From NCBI GenBank assembly GCA_027078365.1, contig JALWYQ010000001.1, forward strand, positions 62,001 through 126,000: DNA of 64,000 nucleotides, written 5' to 3'. Of the stretch, positions 54,562-64,000 are shown piece by piece; position 1 is the first letter of the stretch; the number at the start of each line of letters is the position of its first letter. The DNA is from Phycisphaerae bacterium (GTDB taxonomy: Bacteria; Planctomycetota; Phycisphaerae; Sedimentisphaerales; Sedimentisphaeraceae). A model generated the notes under the pieces. The model was given only the letters and a program-made list of their open reading frames with translations, had not been told where the DNA came from and did not search any database. Position numbers and translations under genes: made by a program.

Positions 54562-55518
54562 TTAATCGCTATCACCCAGCTTTTCTTCTAGGAAGCTGTC
54601 TAAATCTTCCTTTGTTGGAGCAATTTCTTCTTTGCTATCTATTTTATCGTTTTCCTCGTCAGCTAGGTCGTTTGCAGTATCAGCTTCCGTAGAAGGGGCG
54701 TCTTGGTCTCCCATGCGCTGCGCGACTAGGGCAAGATGCTCTTGTTCTGTAGCGAGAATAGCATTTTGTACGGCCTCGCTTGCCGGTTCATCGGTAAGGG
54801 CTCTGAGATAAATGATTCCAGATTCTGGTTGTTCTGCCCATACGAGTTTGTTTCTTATCAATTCAAGCAGACCTAGAAACAGTCCAATCATAGCTAGTTT
54901 GTTGGTGGCATTTTGAAAAATATGTTCAAACGTCAGTGGGCCGTCTAATTGCAATCTCTCAAGAATTTGCACCTGATAAACATCAATAGGTGTATCGTCC
55001 TTTATAGTGCTATAATCCTGATAGCGACCTGTTTGACGCATAAGTTCGTCGAATGTTTCGAGCAGATTCCATATGCTAACCTGCTCCATATCCAATTCTG
55101 GCTCATTATCTTTTTTGAGACTGCGCGTTACATTGTCTCCTCTCGCAAAAATTTCTTCGCGTTGTTGCTGTTTGAGTTCGAGTAGGCTTGCGGCATCTTT
55201 GAACTTTTTATATTCTAGGAGTTGTTTAATTAATGCGTGTCTTGGATCGCTGGACTCTTGGTCATCAATACCGTCGTCGTTACTGCGTGGCAAAAGCATG
55301 GCTGATTTTATTTCCATTAGAGTGGCAGCCATCACTAGAAAATCGCCAGCCAAGTCAAGGTCTAATCCCTTTAGCATCTCTATGTATTCGAGATATTGGT
55401 TGGTAATCTTCGAAATGGAGATGTTGTAGATATCTACTTCATCTTTGCGCACAAGATACAGTAGCAGATCCAAAGGACCAGCAAAGACATTTTCAAGGTT
55501 TACTTTATAATCACTCAA
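54562..55518 (-). CDS. scpA: Segregation and condensation protein A
   Basis: Kleisin that bridges SMC heads in the condensin complex, helping origin segregation with ParB. The kleisin N-domain VFAGPLDLLLYLVRKDEVDIYN is unmistakable, then ATLMEIKSAMLLPR, and a winged-helix C-domain ends near residue 245. The remaining 70 residues are an acidic Asp/Glu tail, longer than usual (318 residues in total). TTG start with a GGG 4 nt upstream. It follows trpS by 14 nt. No scpB or smc adjoins it. Confidence 0.93.
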   Translation of the reverse strand: MSDYKVNLENVFAGPLDLLLYLVRKDEVDIYNISISKITNQYLEYIEMLKGLDLDLAGDFLVMAATLMEIKSAMLLPRSNDDGIDDQESSDPRHALIKQLLEYKKFKDAASLLELKQQQREEIFARGDNVTRSLKKDNEPELDMEQVSIWNLLETFDELMRQTGRYQDYSTIKDDTPIDVYQVQILERLQLDGPLTFEHIFQNATNKLAMIGLFLGLLELIRNKLVWAEQPESGIIYLRALTDEPASEAVQNAILATEQEHLALVAQRMGDQDAPSTEADTANDLADEENDKIDSKEEIAPTKEDLDSFLEEKLGDSD

Positions 55519-55532
55519 ATTGACCCTATCAG

Positions 55533-56498
55533 TTAAGCTCTTAGTCCAACCGCTTCTCTTACTTTGTTTAGAGTTTCCCTCGCAATCGCTCTTGCTCGTT
55601 GTGCACCATCATCTAATACTTTGCGCAGATAGGCATGATCGTTTTCCAGTTCTGCGCGTCTTTCTCTGTATGGTTTAAAATATTCGAGCATAAGTTCTGC
55701 TAAACGTTTCTTGACCTCACCGTAACCCATTCCGCCAGCTAGGTAACGTTGTCTCCAGTCATTGAGTTCGTTTTCATCGGCAACTAGTTTTAGCAGTGCG
55801 AACACGTTGCAAGTATCTGGATTTTTAGGTTCTTCTACAGGAGTAGAATCTGTTTGGATACGCATAAACTTTTTACGCATAGATTTTTCTGGTTCGAAAA
55901 TCTCGACTGTATTGTTGTAGCTCTTGCTCATTTTTCTTCCATCGAGACCAGGTACAACTGCTACCGCTTCCACTATGTGTTCTTTTGGGATTACCAGCGT
56001 CTCCCCGTAGGTTGAGTTGAATTTTTTCGCTATATCACGAGTTACCTCTATATGTTGCTTTTGGTCTGCACCGACGGGAACAAGTTCGCTATTGAATGCC
56101 AGTATATCTGCCGCTTGAAGAAGTGGATACGAGAATAGCCCATGGTTTGGAGAAAGCCCCTGTGCGATTTTATCTTTGTAGCTTACACATCTCTCCATCA
56201 GTCCCATTGGAGTTAGGCAAGATAAAATCCACTCGAGTTCTATCACTTCAGGCACATCTGATTGTCTCCAGAAAACAGCCTTTTGTGGATCGAGTCCAAG
56301 TGCGATATAGTCTGCAGCTACATCAAAAACTCTCTTGTGCAAATCTTCAGGTTTTGGGTTGCTAGTTAGGGCGTGATACTCTGCAATAAAGTAGAACGCC
56401 TCATTCTCATGTTGAAGTGCTAAGTGCTGTCGCATAGCACCAAAATAATTTCCTATATGCAATCTACCTGACGGTTGTATTCCTGAGAGAACTCTCAC
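55533..56498 (-). CDS. trpS: Tryptophan-tRNA ligase
   Basis: Charges tRNA-Trp. Class I signature PSGRLHIGN (HIGH) at residue 10 and KMSKS at about 195, with AEYHALTSNP and PVGADQKQHIEVTRDIA between them. 321 residues, normal for the short bacterial enzyme. GTG start with GGAG 7 nt upstream. Part of the leftward run folD-trpS-scpA, with 45 nt between folD and trpS. Confidence 0.96.
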   Translation of the reverse strand: MRVLSGIQPSGRLHIGNYFGAMRQHLALQHENEAFYFIAEYHALTSNPKPEDLHKRVFDVAADYIALGLDPQKAVFWRQSDVPEVIELEWILSCLTPMGLMERCVSYKDKIAQGLSPNHGLFSYPLLQAADILAFNSELVPVGADQKQHIEVTRDIAKKFNSTYGETLVIPKEHIVEAVAVVPGLDGRKMSKSYNNTVEIFEPEKSMRKKFMRIQTDSTPVEEPKNPDTCNVFALLKLVADENELNDWRQRYLAGGMGYGEVKKRLAELMLEYFKPYRERRAELENDHAYLRKVLDDGAQRARAIARETLNKVREAVGLRA

Positions 56499-56543
56499 TG
56501 TAAAACTCCACTTATCATAAGATTAATCATCGTTTGTTAGATG

Positions 56544-57431
56544 CTACAATAAACCATGTGCCATTTTAGCCGATTCTACAGTATTGTAAAGTAGCATTGT
56601 TATCGTCATTGGCCCTACGCCACCAGGAACAGGTGTAATGTAGGCCGCCTTTTCTTTTACATTATCAAAGTCAACATCACCTACTAGGCGGTAACCTCTC
56701 TCTTTAGTCTTATCCTCTATCCTATTTACCCCAACATCAATAACGCAGGCCCCTTCTTTTATCATATCAGCCGTAATAGTGTTTGGATAACCTGTTGCCG
56801 CTATCACGATATCCGCCTTTAATGTATGCGCTGCGATATCTTTGGTTCTTGTATGGCAAACGGTTACTGTTGCGTTGCCAAGTTCACTTTTTTGTACTAG
56901 TAGATTTGCAAGTGGCTTGCCGACAATATTGCTTCGGCCAACAATTACAACTTCAGCGCCTTCGAGCGTAACTCCACTGCGCTTAATCATTTGGATAACA
57001 CCGTGAGGTGTGCATGGCAAAAAGGCCTTTTCTCCTATGACCATCTTACCAACATTTATAGGGTGAAAGCCATCGACATCTTTTAGTGGATCAATTGCCA
57101 GCAAAACTTTCGATTCATTGATGTGCTTTGGAAGGGGAAGCTGAACTAGAATACCATTTATTTTAGGGTCGTTATTCATCTTTTCTATAAGCTCAAGCAA
57201 CTCTTCTTCGCTAGTTTCTGCGCTGAGTCTATTATCATCTGAATAGATTCCAATAGAATCGCACGCCTTTTCTTTTGCACTAACATAAGAGATACTTGCA
57301 GGGTCTTGACCAACTAAAATCACACCAAGGCCGGGGATTATATTTTTCTCTTTAAGCTTTGCAACTTCCTGCGTGAGTTCTGCGCGAATCTGTTGGGCGA
57401 TTTCTTTTCCGCTAATTATCTTTGCCGCCAT
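56544..57431 (-). CDS. folD: Methylene-THF dehydrogenase/methenyl-THF cyclohydrolase
   Basis: Bifunctional one-carbon enzyme. YVSAKEKACDSIGI carries the catalytic Lys region, ILVQLPLPKHI and VDGFHPINVGKM follow, the NADP site is GRSNIVGKPLANLL and the C-terminal signature is TPVPGGVGPMT. 295 residues from the ATG at 57431, preferred because GGAG lies 7 nt upstream; the longer frame adds 14 unlikely residues. It is preceded by fhs on the same strand, the next enzyme in folate one-carbon flow. Confidence 0.96.
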   Translation of the reverse strand: MAAKIISGKEIAQQIRAELTQEVAKLKEKNIIPGLGVILVGQDPASISYVSAKEKACDSIGIYSDDNRLSAETSEEELLELIEKMNNDPKINGILVQLPLPKHINESKVLLAIDPLKDVDGFHPINVGKMVIGEKAFLPCTPHGVIQMIKRSGVTLEGAEVVIVGRSNIVGKPLANLLVQKSELGNATVTVCHTRTKDIAAHTLKADIVIAATGYPNTITADMIKEGACVIDVGVNRIEDKTKERGYRLVGDVDFDNVKEKAAYITPVPGGVGPMTITMLLYNTVESAKMAHGLL

Positions 57432-57504
57432 TGTTAATCTCCATTTTTTCTGTTTAGATAACTGTGATATCAAAACAGAAGAATTCTATCTTTACAAATC
57501 TTAT

Positions 57505-59265
57505 TTAAAAGAGCCCTCTAACCTTTCCAGTCTCTACATCTATCCTTCTAAATGCAGGGTTTGAGCCTGTCCCCGGCATAAGCTTTATACTTCCTGCAAG
57601 GGGTACGGCAAAGCCTGCGCCTCGATAGATTAATATATCTCTAATAGGCAAGACGAAATCTTTTGGTCTTCCTTTGACATCTGGTTCATGTGAGATACTA
57701 AGGTGAGTTTTCACCATACAGGTTCCAAGTTTTTTTGTTTCTGGATCTTGGTCTAAATTTTTCAATTTTGCGAGCGCTTTCTCTTCATACTCTACAGCGC
57801 TAGCCCCGTAAACTTCCTTGGCGATTATTTCAATCCTCTCTTTCAAAGGTGTTTCTAGGTCGTAGAGAAACTTGAAATCATTTTTTTCTTCGCATGCACT
57901 TATTACCGCCTTGGCAAGATCGATTGCCCCTTCTCCGCCTTCTAGCCAATGTCTTGAAACTGCCACGAGTGCACCGGCTTCTTGTGCTGCCTTTTTTACA
58001 ACTTCAATCTCAGCGTCTTTGTCTGTATGGAAACTATTTATACAAACAACAGGTCTTACGCCGCTTTTTTTGACTGTCTCAATATGGGCGATAAGGTTTG
58101 CGCATCCCTTCTCAACAAGCTCTATGTTTTCATTGACGTACTCGTCAGCAAGTTCGACGCCGGGCTTTACTACCGGTCCGCCGCCATGCATCTTGAGAGC
58201 TCTAATTGTTGCAACTATAACAACTGCGTCTGGTTTTAATCCAGAGTATCTACACTTTAGATTCCAGAATTTTTCAAAACCAATATCTGCTCCGAATCCA
58301 CTCTCTGTAACATGGTAATCACCAAGTTTGGTCGCCAAGAGGTCGGCGATAACAGAGCTTTGCCCAATGGCTATATTTGCAAATGGTCCGGCGTGGACAA
58401 ATACAGGGTTGCCTTCAATTGTTTGCATCAGTGTTGGATTTATTGCACCAACAAGCCAGGCTGTCATTGCGCCGGCAACTTCTAGGTCTTCGGTTGTAAC
58501 TTCTCGATTTTGTTTGTCAAAGGCGACAACAATCTTACCAATTCTTTCTCTTAAATCTTTGAGATCTTTTGCAATAGCTAGAATTGCCATAATCTCACTC
58601 GAAACGGTAATGGCAAAGCCAGAGTCCATCTCAAGCCCATCCATTTTACCACCTTTACCTATGGTTATATTTCTTAGAGCTTGAGCGCAAAAATCAATAA
58701 CCCATTTGAGTTGTACTTTTTTAGGGTCAATATCTAGCCTTTTTAATCCGCGTTTTGCGAGGGTTTCATCGTCATAGTTGTTCTCATGTTGCATCCGAGC
58801 GGTCAGTGCAACCATTGCAAGGTTGTGCGCGTTGTTTATTTTGTCTATATCGCCCGTCAAGCCAAGACTTAGTGGTGCAAGTGGGATACATTGCGCAAGA
58901 CCACCGCCAGCAGCAGAGCCTTTAATATTGAATGTTGGTCCTCCCGATGGTTGCCTGATTGCACCAGTAACTCTCTTGCCCAATTTTCCAAGACCATCAA
59001 TTAATCCAATACAGGTTGTCGTCTTGCCTTCGCCAAGTGGAGTTGGTGTGATAGCGGTAACATCTATATACTTTCCTGTTGGATTCGAGCTAACTCGCGC
59101 GAAGGCCTTTTTGAAATCTATCTTTGCCAGCTCTTTGCCTACAGGAATTATTTCGTCATCCAAAAGACCAAGCTCGTCCGCTAATTCCTTTATGCTCTTC
59201 ATAGACTCTTCGGCCGCTTCAGCAATTTGCCAGTCTTTCATCTTTGTTGGGTCAAGTTTTACCAT
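57505..59265 (-). CDS. fhs: Formate-tetrahydrofolate ligase
   Basis: ATP-dependent formation of 10-formyl-THF from formate, used in one-carbon supply and in acetogenic or formate-using metabolism. The ATP loop [14 protein letters not shown] is near residue 76, with [19 protein letters not shown] and [13 protein letters not shown] typical of the family; [15 protein letters not shown] is also conserved. 586 residues, slightly long because of an N-terminal extension. Together with folD it supplies 10-formyl-THF, which Fmt at 61.6 kb uses to formylate initiator tRNA. Reads away from rsmE. Confidence 0.96.
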   Translation of the reverse strand: MVKLDPTKMKDWQIAEAAEESMKSIKELADELGLLDDEIIPVGKELAKIDFKKAFARVSSNPTGKYIDVTAITPTPLGEGKTTTCIGLIDGLGKLGKRVTGAIRQPSGGPTFNIKGSAAGGGLAQCIPLAPLSLGLTGDIDKINNAHNLAMVALTARMQHENNYDDETLAKRGLKRLDIDPKKVQLKWVIDFCAQALRNITIGKGGKMDGLEMDSGFAITVSSEIMAILAIAKDLKDLRERIGKIVVAFDKQNREVTTEDLEVAGAMTAWLVGAINPTLMQTIEGNPVFVHAGPFANIAIGQSSVIADLLATKLGDYHVTESGFGADIGFEKFWNLKCRYSGLKPDAVVIVATIRALKMHGGGPVVKPGVELADEYVNENIELVEKGCANLIAHIETVKKSGVRPVVCINSFHTDKDAEIEVVKKAAQEAGALVAVSRHWLEGGEGAIDLAKAVISACEEKNDFKFLYDLETPLKERIEIIAKEVYGASAVEYEEKALAKLKNLDQDPETKKLGTCMVKTHLSISHEPDVKGRPKDFVLPIRDILIYRGAGFAVPLAGSIKLMPGTGSNPAFRRIDVETGKVRGLF

Positions 59266-59455
59266 AGTTCAATCCGTTGATTTTATGTATTTACAAAAAC
59301 AAATTCTACGCAGATAAGCTTTTAGTGCGTAAATACCCACTAAAAGAGCAACTATTGTAGCCAAAGAGCGAAAAAATGCTAGAAACTCTTTGCTCCTTAA
59401 CCGTATTTATATAGTATATTGGCTCTTTGTTGTTGAAAATATAGGATTCATAATC

Positions 59456-60181
59456 TTGCTAAGACTTTACTGTGAAAATATAGACCAACCATTGACAACT
59501 CTAACTGCCGACCAATCTCACCATCTAGTTTCGGTTATGCGAGGTTGTGAGGGGGATAAGGTAGAGGTTTTTGATGGAAAAGGTTCTTTAGCAACTGCGA
59601 TAATCAAGACTGCAACCAAAAAGAAGGCGATACTTGAGATTGTTAGTGTTGAGAAATTTACACCAGCCGCTAGCGGACGGATTATTTTGGTTGTTAGCCT
59701 TGCCAAGGGGCAACGTTTCGACTGGTTAATCTCAAAGTGTAGCGAACTTGGAGTAGATCATATCGTTCCTGCAATTTACAAACGTACAGTAAAGCTTGGC
59801 AGTGGAAGCAAGCTTAATCAAAGGCATAAAAATCTTGCTATTTCCGCCGCAAAACAGTGTAAACGCCTTTTTTTGCCGACAATCGATGCGCCGCAGCAGT
59901 TTGAAGTGGCCTTAGAGAGGCTAAAAAAACTCTACCCAACTGCGCTTTTAGTTACGGCCTCATTGAGTGACTCTGCCCAGAGCATCCATGCAAACCCACA
60001 AATACAAGCTCAACTGGACAAAATAGTCTTTATTGGCCCAGAAGGCGGCCTAACTGATCAGGAAGAGGCTTTTTTAGCTAGCAAGGGAGCAATTGCTACT
60101 CGCTTAACTAAGAGTATATTGAGGGTTGAAACCGCAGCTGTTGCCATAAGTTCGTATCTAACCCTGCAAAGAGACGCCTAA
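59456..60181 (+). CDS. rsmE: 16S rRNA m3U1498 methyltransferase RsmE
   Basis: Methylates U1498 of 16S rRNA. SPOUT-fold knot GPEGGLTDQEEAF and ILRVETAAVAISSYL are the C-terminal signatures, with SLAKGQRFDWLISKCSELGVD in the middle and SHHLVSVMRG near the N-terminus. I place the start at a TTG at 59456 (LRLYCENIDQ), since AGGA lies 9 nt upstream and family members begin close to this point. The ATG 22 codons earlier would add a stretch rich in hydrophobic residues that relatives lack. 241 residues. Confidence 0.92.
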   Translation: MLRLYCENIDQPLTTLTADQSHHLVSVMRGCEGDKVEVFDGKGSLATAIIKTATKKKAILEIVSVEKFTPAASGRIILVVSLAKGQRFDWLISKCSELGVDHIVPAIYKRTVKLGSGSKLNQRHKNLAISAAKQCKRLFLPTIDAPQQFEVALERLKKLYPTALLVTASLSDSAQSIHANPQIQAQLDKIVFIGPEGGLTDQEEAFLASKGAIATRLTKSILRVETAAVAISSYLTLQRDA

Positions 60182-60240
60182 TATAAGTAGGTAATTGCCT
60201 TTTTTGAACTCGTTTTACTTCTCTAGTTAGTAAAGAAGTT

Positions 60241-60268
60241 TTGCATAACTTTGTGCAACGGTTATAAT
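60241..60268 (+). promoter_or_regulatory. Sigma-70-like promoter of lptB
   Basis: TTGCAT (60241-60246) and perfect TATAAT (60263-60268) stand 16 nt apart, about 55 nt before lptB. The same promoter can drive def-fmt-rsmB. Confidence 0.65.
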
Positions 60269-60329
60269 GGCAGGCTAGTATTTTGATAAAAGCGACACAA
60301 TCTTTACAAAGTTTAAGGATATTTCTCTA

Positions 60330-61073
60330 GTGAATATGACGCTTCTTGAGGCTCGCGGCCTTGTTAAACAGTATTCCGGTAGAACCGTGGTTGACCATGT
60401 CTCATTTACTGTCGAACAGCGCAGTATCGTAGGGCTTTTGGGTAGAAACGGTGCCGGTAAAAGCACAACCTTCCGCATGAGTATTGGCATGATAGTTCCT
60501 GACGAAGGCCAGATTCTCTTCGAAGGCACCGACATAACCAAGATGCCGATGTATAAGCGAGCAAGGCTTGGGATGGGATATCTATCGCAAGAGCCAAGTA
60601 TTTTTCAGAGGCTAAGCGTTAGAGACAACCTTTTAGCCATACTAGAGACTCTCTCTCTTAGTAAACAAGAACGCTACGCTAGAGCAGATTCACTGATAGA
60701 GAGATTTGCACTTGGTGAAGTGGTCAATAGCCAAGCTAGATTTCTCTCTGGCGGTGAGCGGCGCAAGCTTGAAATTGCTAGGGCAATGGTTACCAACCCG
60801 TCGCTAATCCTACTTGATGAGCCATTTAGCGGTGTTGACCCGATTGCCGTTGAAGAACTCCAGCTTGAAATTAAACGTTTGGTTGCTTCTGGCGTCAGCA
60901 TATTGATTACCGACCATAATGTCGAACGAACATTGGAGGTTTCAGACAAGGCCTACATTATGGACCATGGAAAGGTGATAGCCTCTGGGGTTCCGGCGGA
61001 TATTATAAAAGACGACCTCGTACGCAAAAGCTACTTGGGACGTACGTTTAAAGGTGACGAGTTCGATCAATAG
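60330..61073 (+). CDS. lptB: LPS export ABC transporter ATPase LptB
   Basis: ATPase of the LptBFG machine that extracts lipopolysaccharide from the inner membrane. Walker A GRNGAGKSTTF, LSGGERRKLEIARAM and ILLDEPFSGVDPIAV are complete. The spacing and GYLSQEPSIFQRLSV with the early Tyr-Leu-X-Gln-Glu match LptB rather than generic importers. 247 residues from GTG (AGGA 10 nt upstream); an ATG two codons on is possible. No lptA/C/F/G genes adjoin; it stands upstream of def, fmt and rsmB. Confidence 0.92.
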   Translation: MNMTLLEARGLVKQYSGRTVVDHVSFTVEQRSIVGLLGRNGAGKSTTFRMSIGMIVPDEGQILFEGTDITKMPMYKRARLGMGYLSQEPSIFQRLSVRDNLLAILETLSLSKQERYARADSLIERFALGEVVNSQARFLSGGERRKLEIARAMVTNPSLILLDEPFSGVDPIAVEELQLEIKRLVASGVSILITDHNVERTLEVSDKAYIMDHGKVIASGVPADIIKDDLVRKSYLGRTFKGDEFDQ

Positions 61074-61093
61074 AAAAGTGGAATTTAAGAAGA

Positions 61094-61612
61094 ATGTTTG
61101 ATGTAAGTAATTGTGAGCTAACAAGATACCCGTCAAAAGTCTTGGCGACTAAGTCTGCTAAGATTGACAAGATAGACGATAATATCAAGGCTCTTGCAGA
61201 GAAAATGATTGATATTATGGTCGAAGCCGAGGGGATAGGTTTGGCAGGGCCTCAAGCTGGTGTTGGATTGCAGATATTTGTAATCTCTCTCGATGGTACA
61301 AGAGAAAAGGCGCGTGTATATATCAATCCGGTAGTTGAAGGTTTTGGCTCAATGACTACGATGCAGGAAGGCTGCCTTTCGTTTCCTAAAATCTTTGTAA
61401 ACATAAAAAGACATTCTCAAGCAAAGGTTCGTGCCACTGACCTTGACGGTAATGAGTTTACCGAAGAAGCAGATGGCCTTTATGCCAAATGCTTACAGCA
61501 TGAATATGACCATCTAATAGGGATTACCATTGCTGATCGAATGGGTAGGCTTGGCCGCATTAAATTTCGCAAAGAGCTTAACGAACTACGAGAACTGTAT
61601 GGCCAAAAGTAG
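61094..61612 (+). CDS. def: Peptide deformylase
   Basis: Removes the formyl group from nascent proteins. All three motifs are present: GIGLAGPQAGV, EGCLSFP (Cys metal ligand) and QHEYDHL (two His ligands with the catalytic Glu). 172 residues. It precedes fmt, the enzyme that adds formyl to initiator tRNA, in the usual def-fmt order, 11 nt apart. Starts 20 nt after lptB. Confidence 0.97.
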   Translation: MFDVSNCELTRYPSKVLATKSAKIDKIDDNIKALAEKMIDIMVEAEGIGLAGPQAGVGLQIFVISLDGTREKARVYINPVVEGFGSMTTMQEGCLSFPKIFVNIKRHSQAKVRATDLDGNEFTEEADGLYAKCLQHEYDHLIGITIADRMGRLGRIKFRKELNELRELYGQK

Positions 61613-61623
61613 GAAAAGAATCG

Positions 61624-62583
61624 ATGAAAATAGTCTATTGTGGCTCTAGCGCATTTGGTTTGCCATGCCTCGATGCAATCGAAAAATCTAGGCATCAACT
61701 TGTTGGAATTATAACACAGCCAGCTAGGACTGCTGGTCGTGGTAAGAAATTGCGAGCGACAGATGTCGCCAAGTGGGCACAAAACCATGGTGTTGTTTGC
61801 CGAGAGACTAGCAATATCAACAGCCCAGAAATGCTTGAATTTGTAGCCGCTCTTGGCGCCGATATCTTTGTAGTTATTGCATTTGGCCAAAAGATCAGCC
61901 CTGAATTTATAAATTTAGCTAAATATAAAGCTATAAATGTCCATGCTTCGCTACTCCCGCTTTACAGGGGCGCAGCTCCAATCAATAGGGCGATTATTGA
62001 CGGTCAATCCAAAACGGGCGTTACGATTATAACTCTTGCCCAGCGCATGGACGCTGGAGAGATGCTCGGCAAGGCAGAAATAGATATTGCTCCTAGCGAT
62101 ACTGCAAGCAGTGTCCATGACAAGCTCAGTGTCATCTCAGCACCATTACTAATAGAAACTCTTGAAAAGATTGAATCTGGAACCGTTACCTACCAGGTGC
62201 AGGACGAATCAAAGGTGACAATTGCTCCAAAACTCAAAAAGAGCGATGGTTACATAGATTTTGCCCAATCTGGAGAAAAAATAGTCAATCTAATTCGTGG
62301 AATGTGGTCTTGGCCGGGGGCTCAGTGCGAATATCTATCTGCCGCTAGTGGCAAGAAAATACGTGTTACCATAGCGCAGGCGTCTGTGGTTGATATTGCA
62401 TCTAAAGAGAGTCTCGAAGCTGGCAGCTTTGATGACAATATGAATGTCGTCTGCAGAGACTCGGCACTGAAAATCGAAAAGATTAAACCTGCTGGTAGCT
62501 CTCTGATGGACTTTAAGTCCTTCTTAAATGGGCGCAGGGCTAGTCGAGATGATAAGTTTTTAAGTATTAATAGTGGTCTATAA
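61624..62583 (+). CDS. fmt: Methionyl-tRNA formyltransferase
   Basis: Formylates initiator Met-tRNA with 10-formyl-THF. The catalytic domain shows VHASLLPLYRGAAPINRAI (His and Asn-containing loop) and ADIFVVIAFGQ; the C-terminal tRNA-binding OB domain follows at about residue 205-310 (IVNLIRGMWSWPGAQCEY). 319 residues. AGGAAAAG lies before the ATG. Its stop is directly followed by the rsmB start. Confidence 0.96.
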   Translation: MKIVYCGSSAFGLPCLDAIEKSRHQLVGIITQPARTAGRGKKLRATDVAKWAQNHGVVCRETSNINSPEMLEFVAALGADIFVVIAFGQKISPEFINLAKYKAINVHASLLPLYRGAAPINRAIIDGQSKTGVTIITLAQRMDAGEMLGKAEIDIAPSDTASSVHDKLSVISAPLLIETLEKIESGTVTYQVQDESKVTIAPKLKKSDGYIDFAQSGEKIVNLIRGMWSWPGAQCEYLSAASGKKIRVTIAQASVVDIASKESLEAGSFDDNMNVVCRDSALKIEKIKPAGSSLMDFKSFLNGRRASRDDKFLSINSGL

Positions 62584-63948
62584 ATGCAATCACGGCTCAA
62601 TCTCACAGCACGTCAGGTAGCACTCAAGGTCCTAGGTAATTTTAACGTAAACGCTCATGATGCATCAGAATTACTTAACAGGCATTTATCTAGTACAAAT
62701 GAAAAACCAAAGACCTGTGAGCTTGTTTACGGAACAATCCGAAATCTCTCCCTGCTAGATTATGTGTTGACCAAAACGGCTGTTTTTGAGCCAACAAGAG
62801 TTAATAAAAGGCTTCTAAATACAATACGTATAGGAGCTTACGAACTTTTATTCTCGAAATCTACTCCAGATTATGCTATCGTTGATCAGGCGGTTAATGC
62901 CATAGAGTCAAAAAAGGCGAGAGGGTTTGTCAACGCAATTTTAAGGAATATGGCAAGGTCAATCGCGCAGCGCAGCTTCGAGTGCGAGCCTCTTTTTGAC
63001 TCTAAAACACTACCAACTAGTCCAAATAGTTGTGTTGTATTTAGCCGTGATATATTTCCAGATCCTCAAACGAGTTTGAGTAAGTATCTCTCCATAGTCT
63101 TTTCAATACCAAAGTGGCTCATAGAGCAGTGGTTGAGTGAATTTTCATCCAAACAAACCATCGATATTTGTTTTGGTTCAAACAGACGTCCTAGCATTTA
63201 TCTGCGCAGCAATACCGTCAAGATAACGGCAAATGAGCTTCGTGAGCGTCTTGAATTAAATAAGATTAAGTGTGAATTGATTGAATCGGGACCTATGCTC
63301 AAACTCTCTAGTAATGTTTCAATAGAGCAACTAGAAGAATTTAGACAGGGCTTATTTACCGTCCAAGATATTACTGCTGCGAAGGTTGCGCCTATTTTAG
63401 ACCCTAGCCCATCGGATGTTATTGGTGATATCTGCGCTGCGCCTGGGACAAAAACAACCCACATTGCCGAACTTATGGGTAATAGCGGTAAGGTTATTGC
63501 AACCGATATTGACGCTAGCCGTCTTGAGAAGGTAGCTTCAAGTGCAAAAAGGTTAGGTCTTAGCATCATAGAAGTGGCCGATTTTAACAGTGCATTTGAT
63601 TATCTCAACCAATCGCACGCACGGAGCGTTCTGCTTGATGTACCCTGTTCTAACACGGGGGTTATGGCAAAGCGATGTGAGCTGCGCCACAGGATAACTG
63701 CCTCTGCAATAGAGGCTCTTGCTGATATCCAGTTTAACTTGCTAAATCGGGTGGCAAATGAGCTTAGTTCTTGTAGGAAAATATGTTACAGCACATGTAG
63801 TATCATGTCGGATGAAAACTCACAGGTTATTAAACGCTTTCTCGATTGCCATAGAGATTTTAGCATCACCCGTAGCGAGCTAACCTTGCCATCAGCTATA
63901 AGTTACGGTAGGGACGGTGGTTACGTTGCGATCTTGACTCGCAATTAG
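62584..63948 (+). CDS. rsmB: 16S rRNA m5C967 methyltransferase RsmB
   Basis: Methylates C967 of 16S rRNA. The N-terminal NusB-like domain covers about residues 5-135 (AIVDQAVNAIESKKARGFVNAILRN region). The methyltransferase has the SAM motif DICAAPGTKTTHIAELM near residue 280, the catalytic Cys of LDVPCSNTGVM and the second Cys of STCSIM. 454 residues. It begins on the base after the fmt stop, so translation is coupled. The 52 nt left after its stop show nothing. Confidence 0.94.
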   Translation: MQSRLNLTARQVALKVLGNFNVNAHDASELLNRHLSSTNEKPKTCELVYGTIRNLSLLDYVLTKTAVFEPTRVNKRLLNTIRIGAYELLFSKSTPDYAIVDQAVNAIESKKARGFVNAILRNMARSIAQRSFECEPLFDSKTLPTSPNSCVVFSRDIFPDPQTSLSKYLSIVFSIPKWLIEQWLSEFSSKQTIDICFGSNRRPSIYLRSNTVKITANELRERLELNKIKCELIESGPMLKLSSNVSIEQLEEFRQGLFTVQDITAAKVAPILDPSPSDVIGDICAAPGTKTTHIAELMGNSGKVIATDIDASRLEKVASSAKRLGLSIIEVADFNSAFDYLNQSHARSVLLDVPCSNTGVMAKRCELRHRITASAIEALADIQFNLLNRVANELSSCRKICYSTCSIMSDENSQVIKRFLDCHRDFSITRSELTLPSAISYGRDGGYVAILTRN

Positions 63949-64000
63949 CCGTTAATCTCACAGTAAAAGTAGCTTGTATAACAAATCTTTCCACAAGTTT

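Noticed and set aside
57872-58318. 148-codon plus-strand open frame
   Set aside because: Opposite conserved fhs sequence; no start signal.

Overview
The window is a dense stretch of bacterial chromosome that looks AT-rich by eye, with core housekeeping genes and no phage, insertion sequence or CRISPR array. The host has a Gram-negative cell plan: a BamA-type outer-membrane assembly factor, LptB, lipoproteins, and MraY/MurE/MurF with the meso-diaminopimelate motif DNPR. The gene order prs-rplY-pth-rpsF-ssb-rpsR-rplI-dnaB, a PEP-CTERM protein, a PPi-type phosphofructokinase and a dnaN-dciA-gyrB cluster fit the Planctomycetes/PVC group, perhaps a low-GC Phycisphaerae. That placement is inference from gene order and families; no rRNA is present.

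Layout. 1-18.2 kb is read entirely leftward: bamA (3' end cut by the window edge), the ribosomal protein/ssb/dnaB block, prs, a tRNA-Gln with an apparent structured RNA upstream, an M50 protease coupled to a TPR-like membrane protein, a PfkB sugar kinase, ftsK, a TPR lipoprotein, then gyrB, dciA and dnaN. The AT-rich gap at 18.24-18.77 kb has DnaA-box matches and two inverted repeats and is a candidate oriC. 18.8-26.3 kb holds an ABC-F ATPase, a small lipoprotein, the c-di-AMP pair cdaA-ybbR, cstA and der. 26.5-31.9 kb is a rightward run pheA-tpiA-secG-yicC-gmk-rpoZ-coaC-coaB, in which CoaC and CoaB are parted by one in-frame stop. 32-34.2 kb has a PilZ protein, a GGQ ribosome-rescue protein, and parB with two perfect parS sites. 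34.3-45 kb holds an RlmL-like methyltransferase, a membrane-anchored unknown, trxB, a second M50 protease, ptsP, a PQ-loop protein, pyrE, purB and citrate synthase.

45-48.4 kb is the least ordinary part: tRNA-Phe, a short PEP-CTERM protein with its own strong promoter, a PilX-like protein with a repeat-rich body, and a 63-residue secreted Cys/acidic peptide. 48.6-64 kb returns to core genes: PPi-phosphofructokinase, mraY/murF/murE, trxA, scpA-trpS-folD-fhs, rsmE, lptB and def-fmt-rsmB.

Several genes belong together in chromosome replication and segregation (dnaN, gyrB, dciA, dnaB, ssb, ftsK, parB/parS, scpA), which agrees with an origin-proximal location. Many start codons here are GTG or TTG; starts were chosen by Shine-Dalgarno spacing where it was informative. 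No wholly new multi-gene system stands out. The best leads are the structured RNA near 8.3 kb, the candidate origin with its parS pair, the in-frame split of CoaBC, the altered DGA motif in CdaA, a probably leaderless membrane protein and the PilX-like/small-peptide pair.
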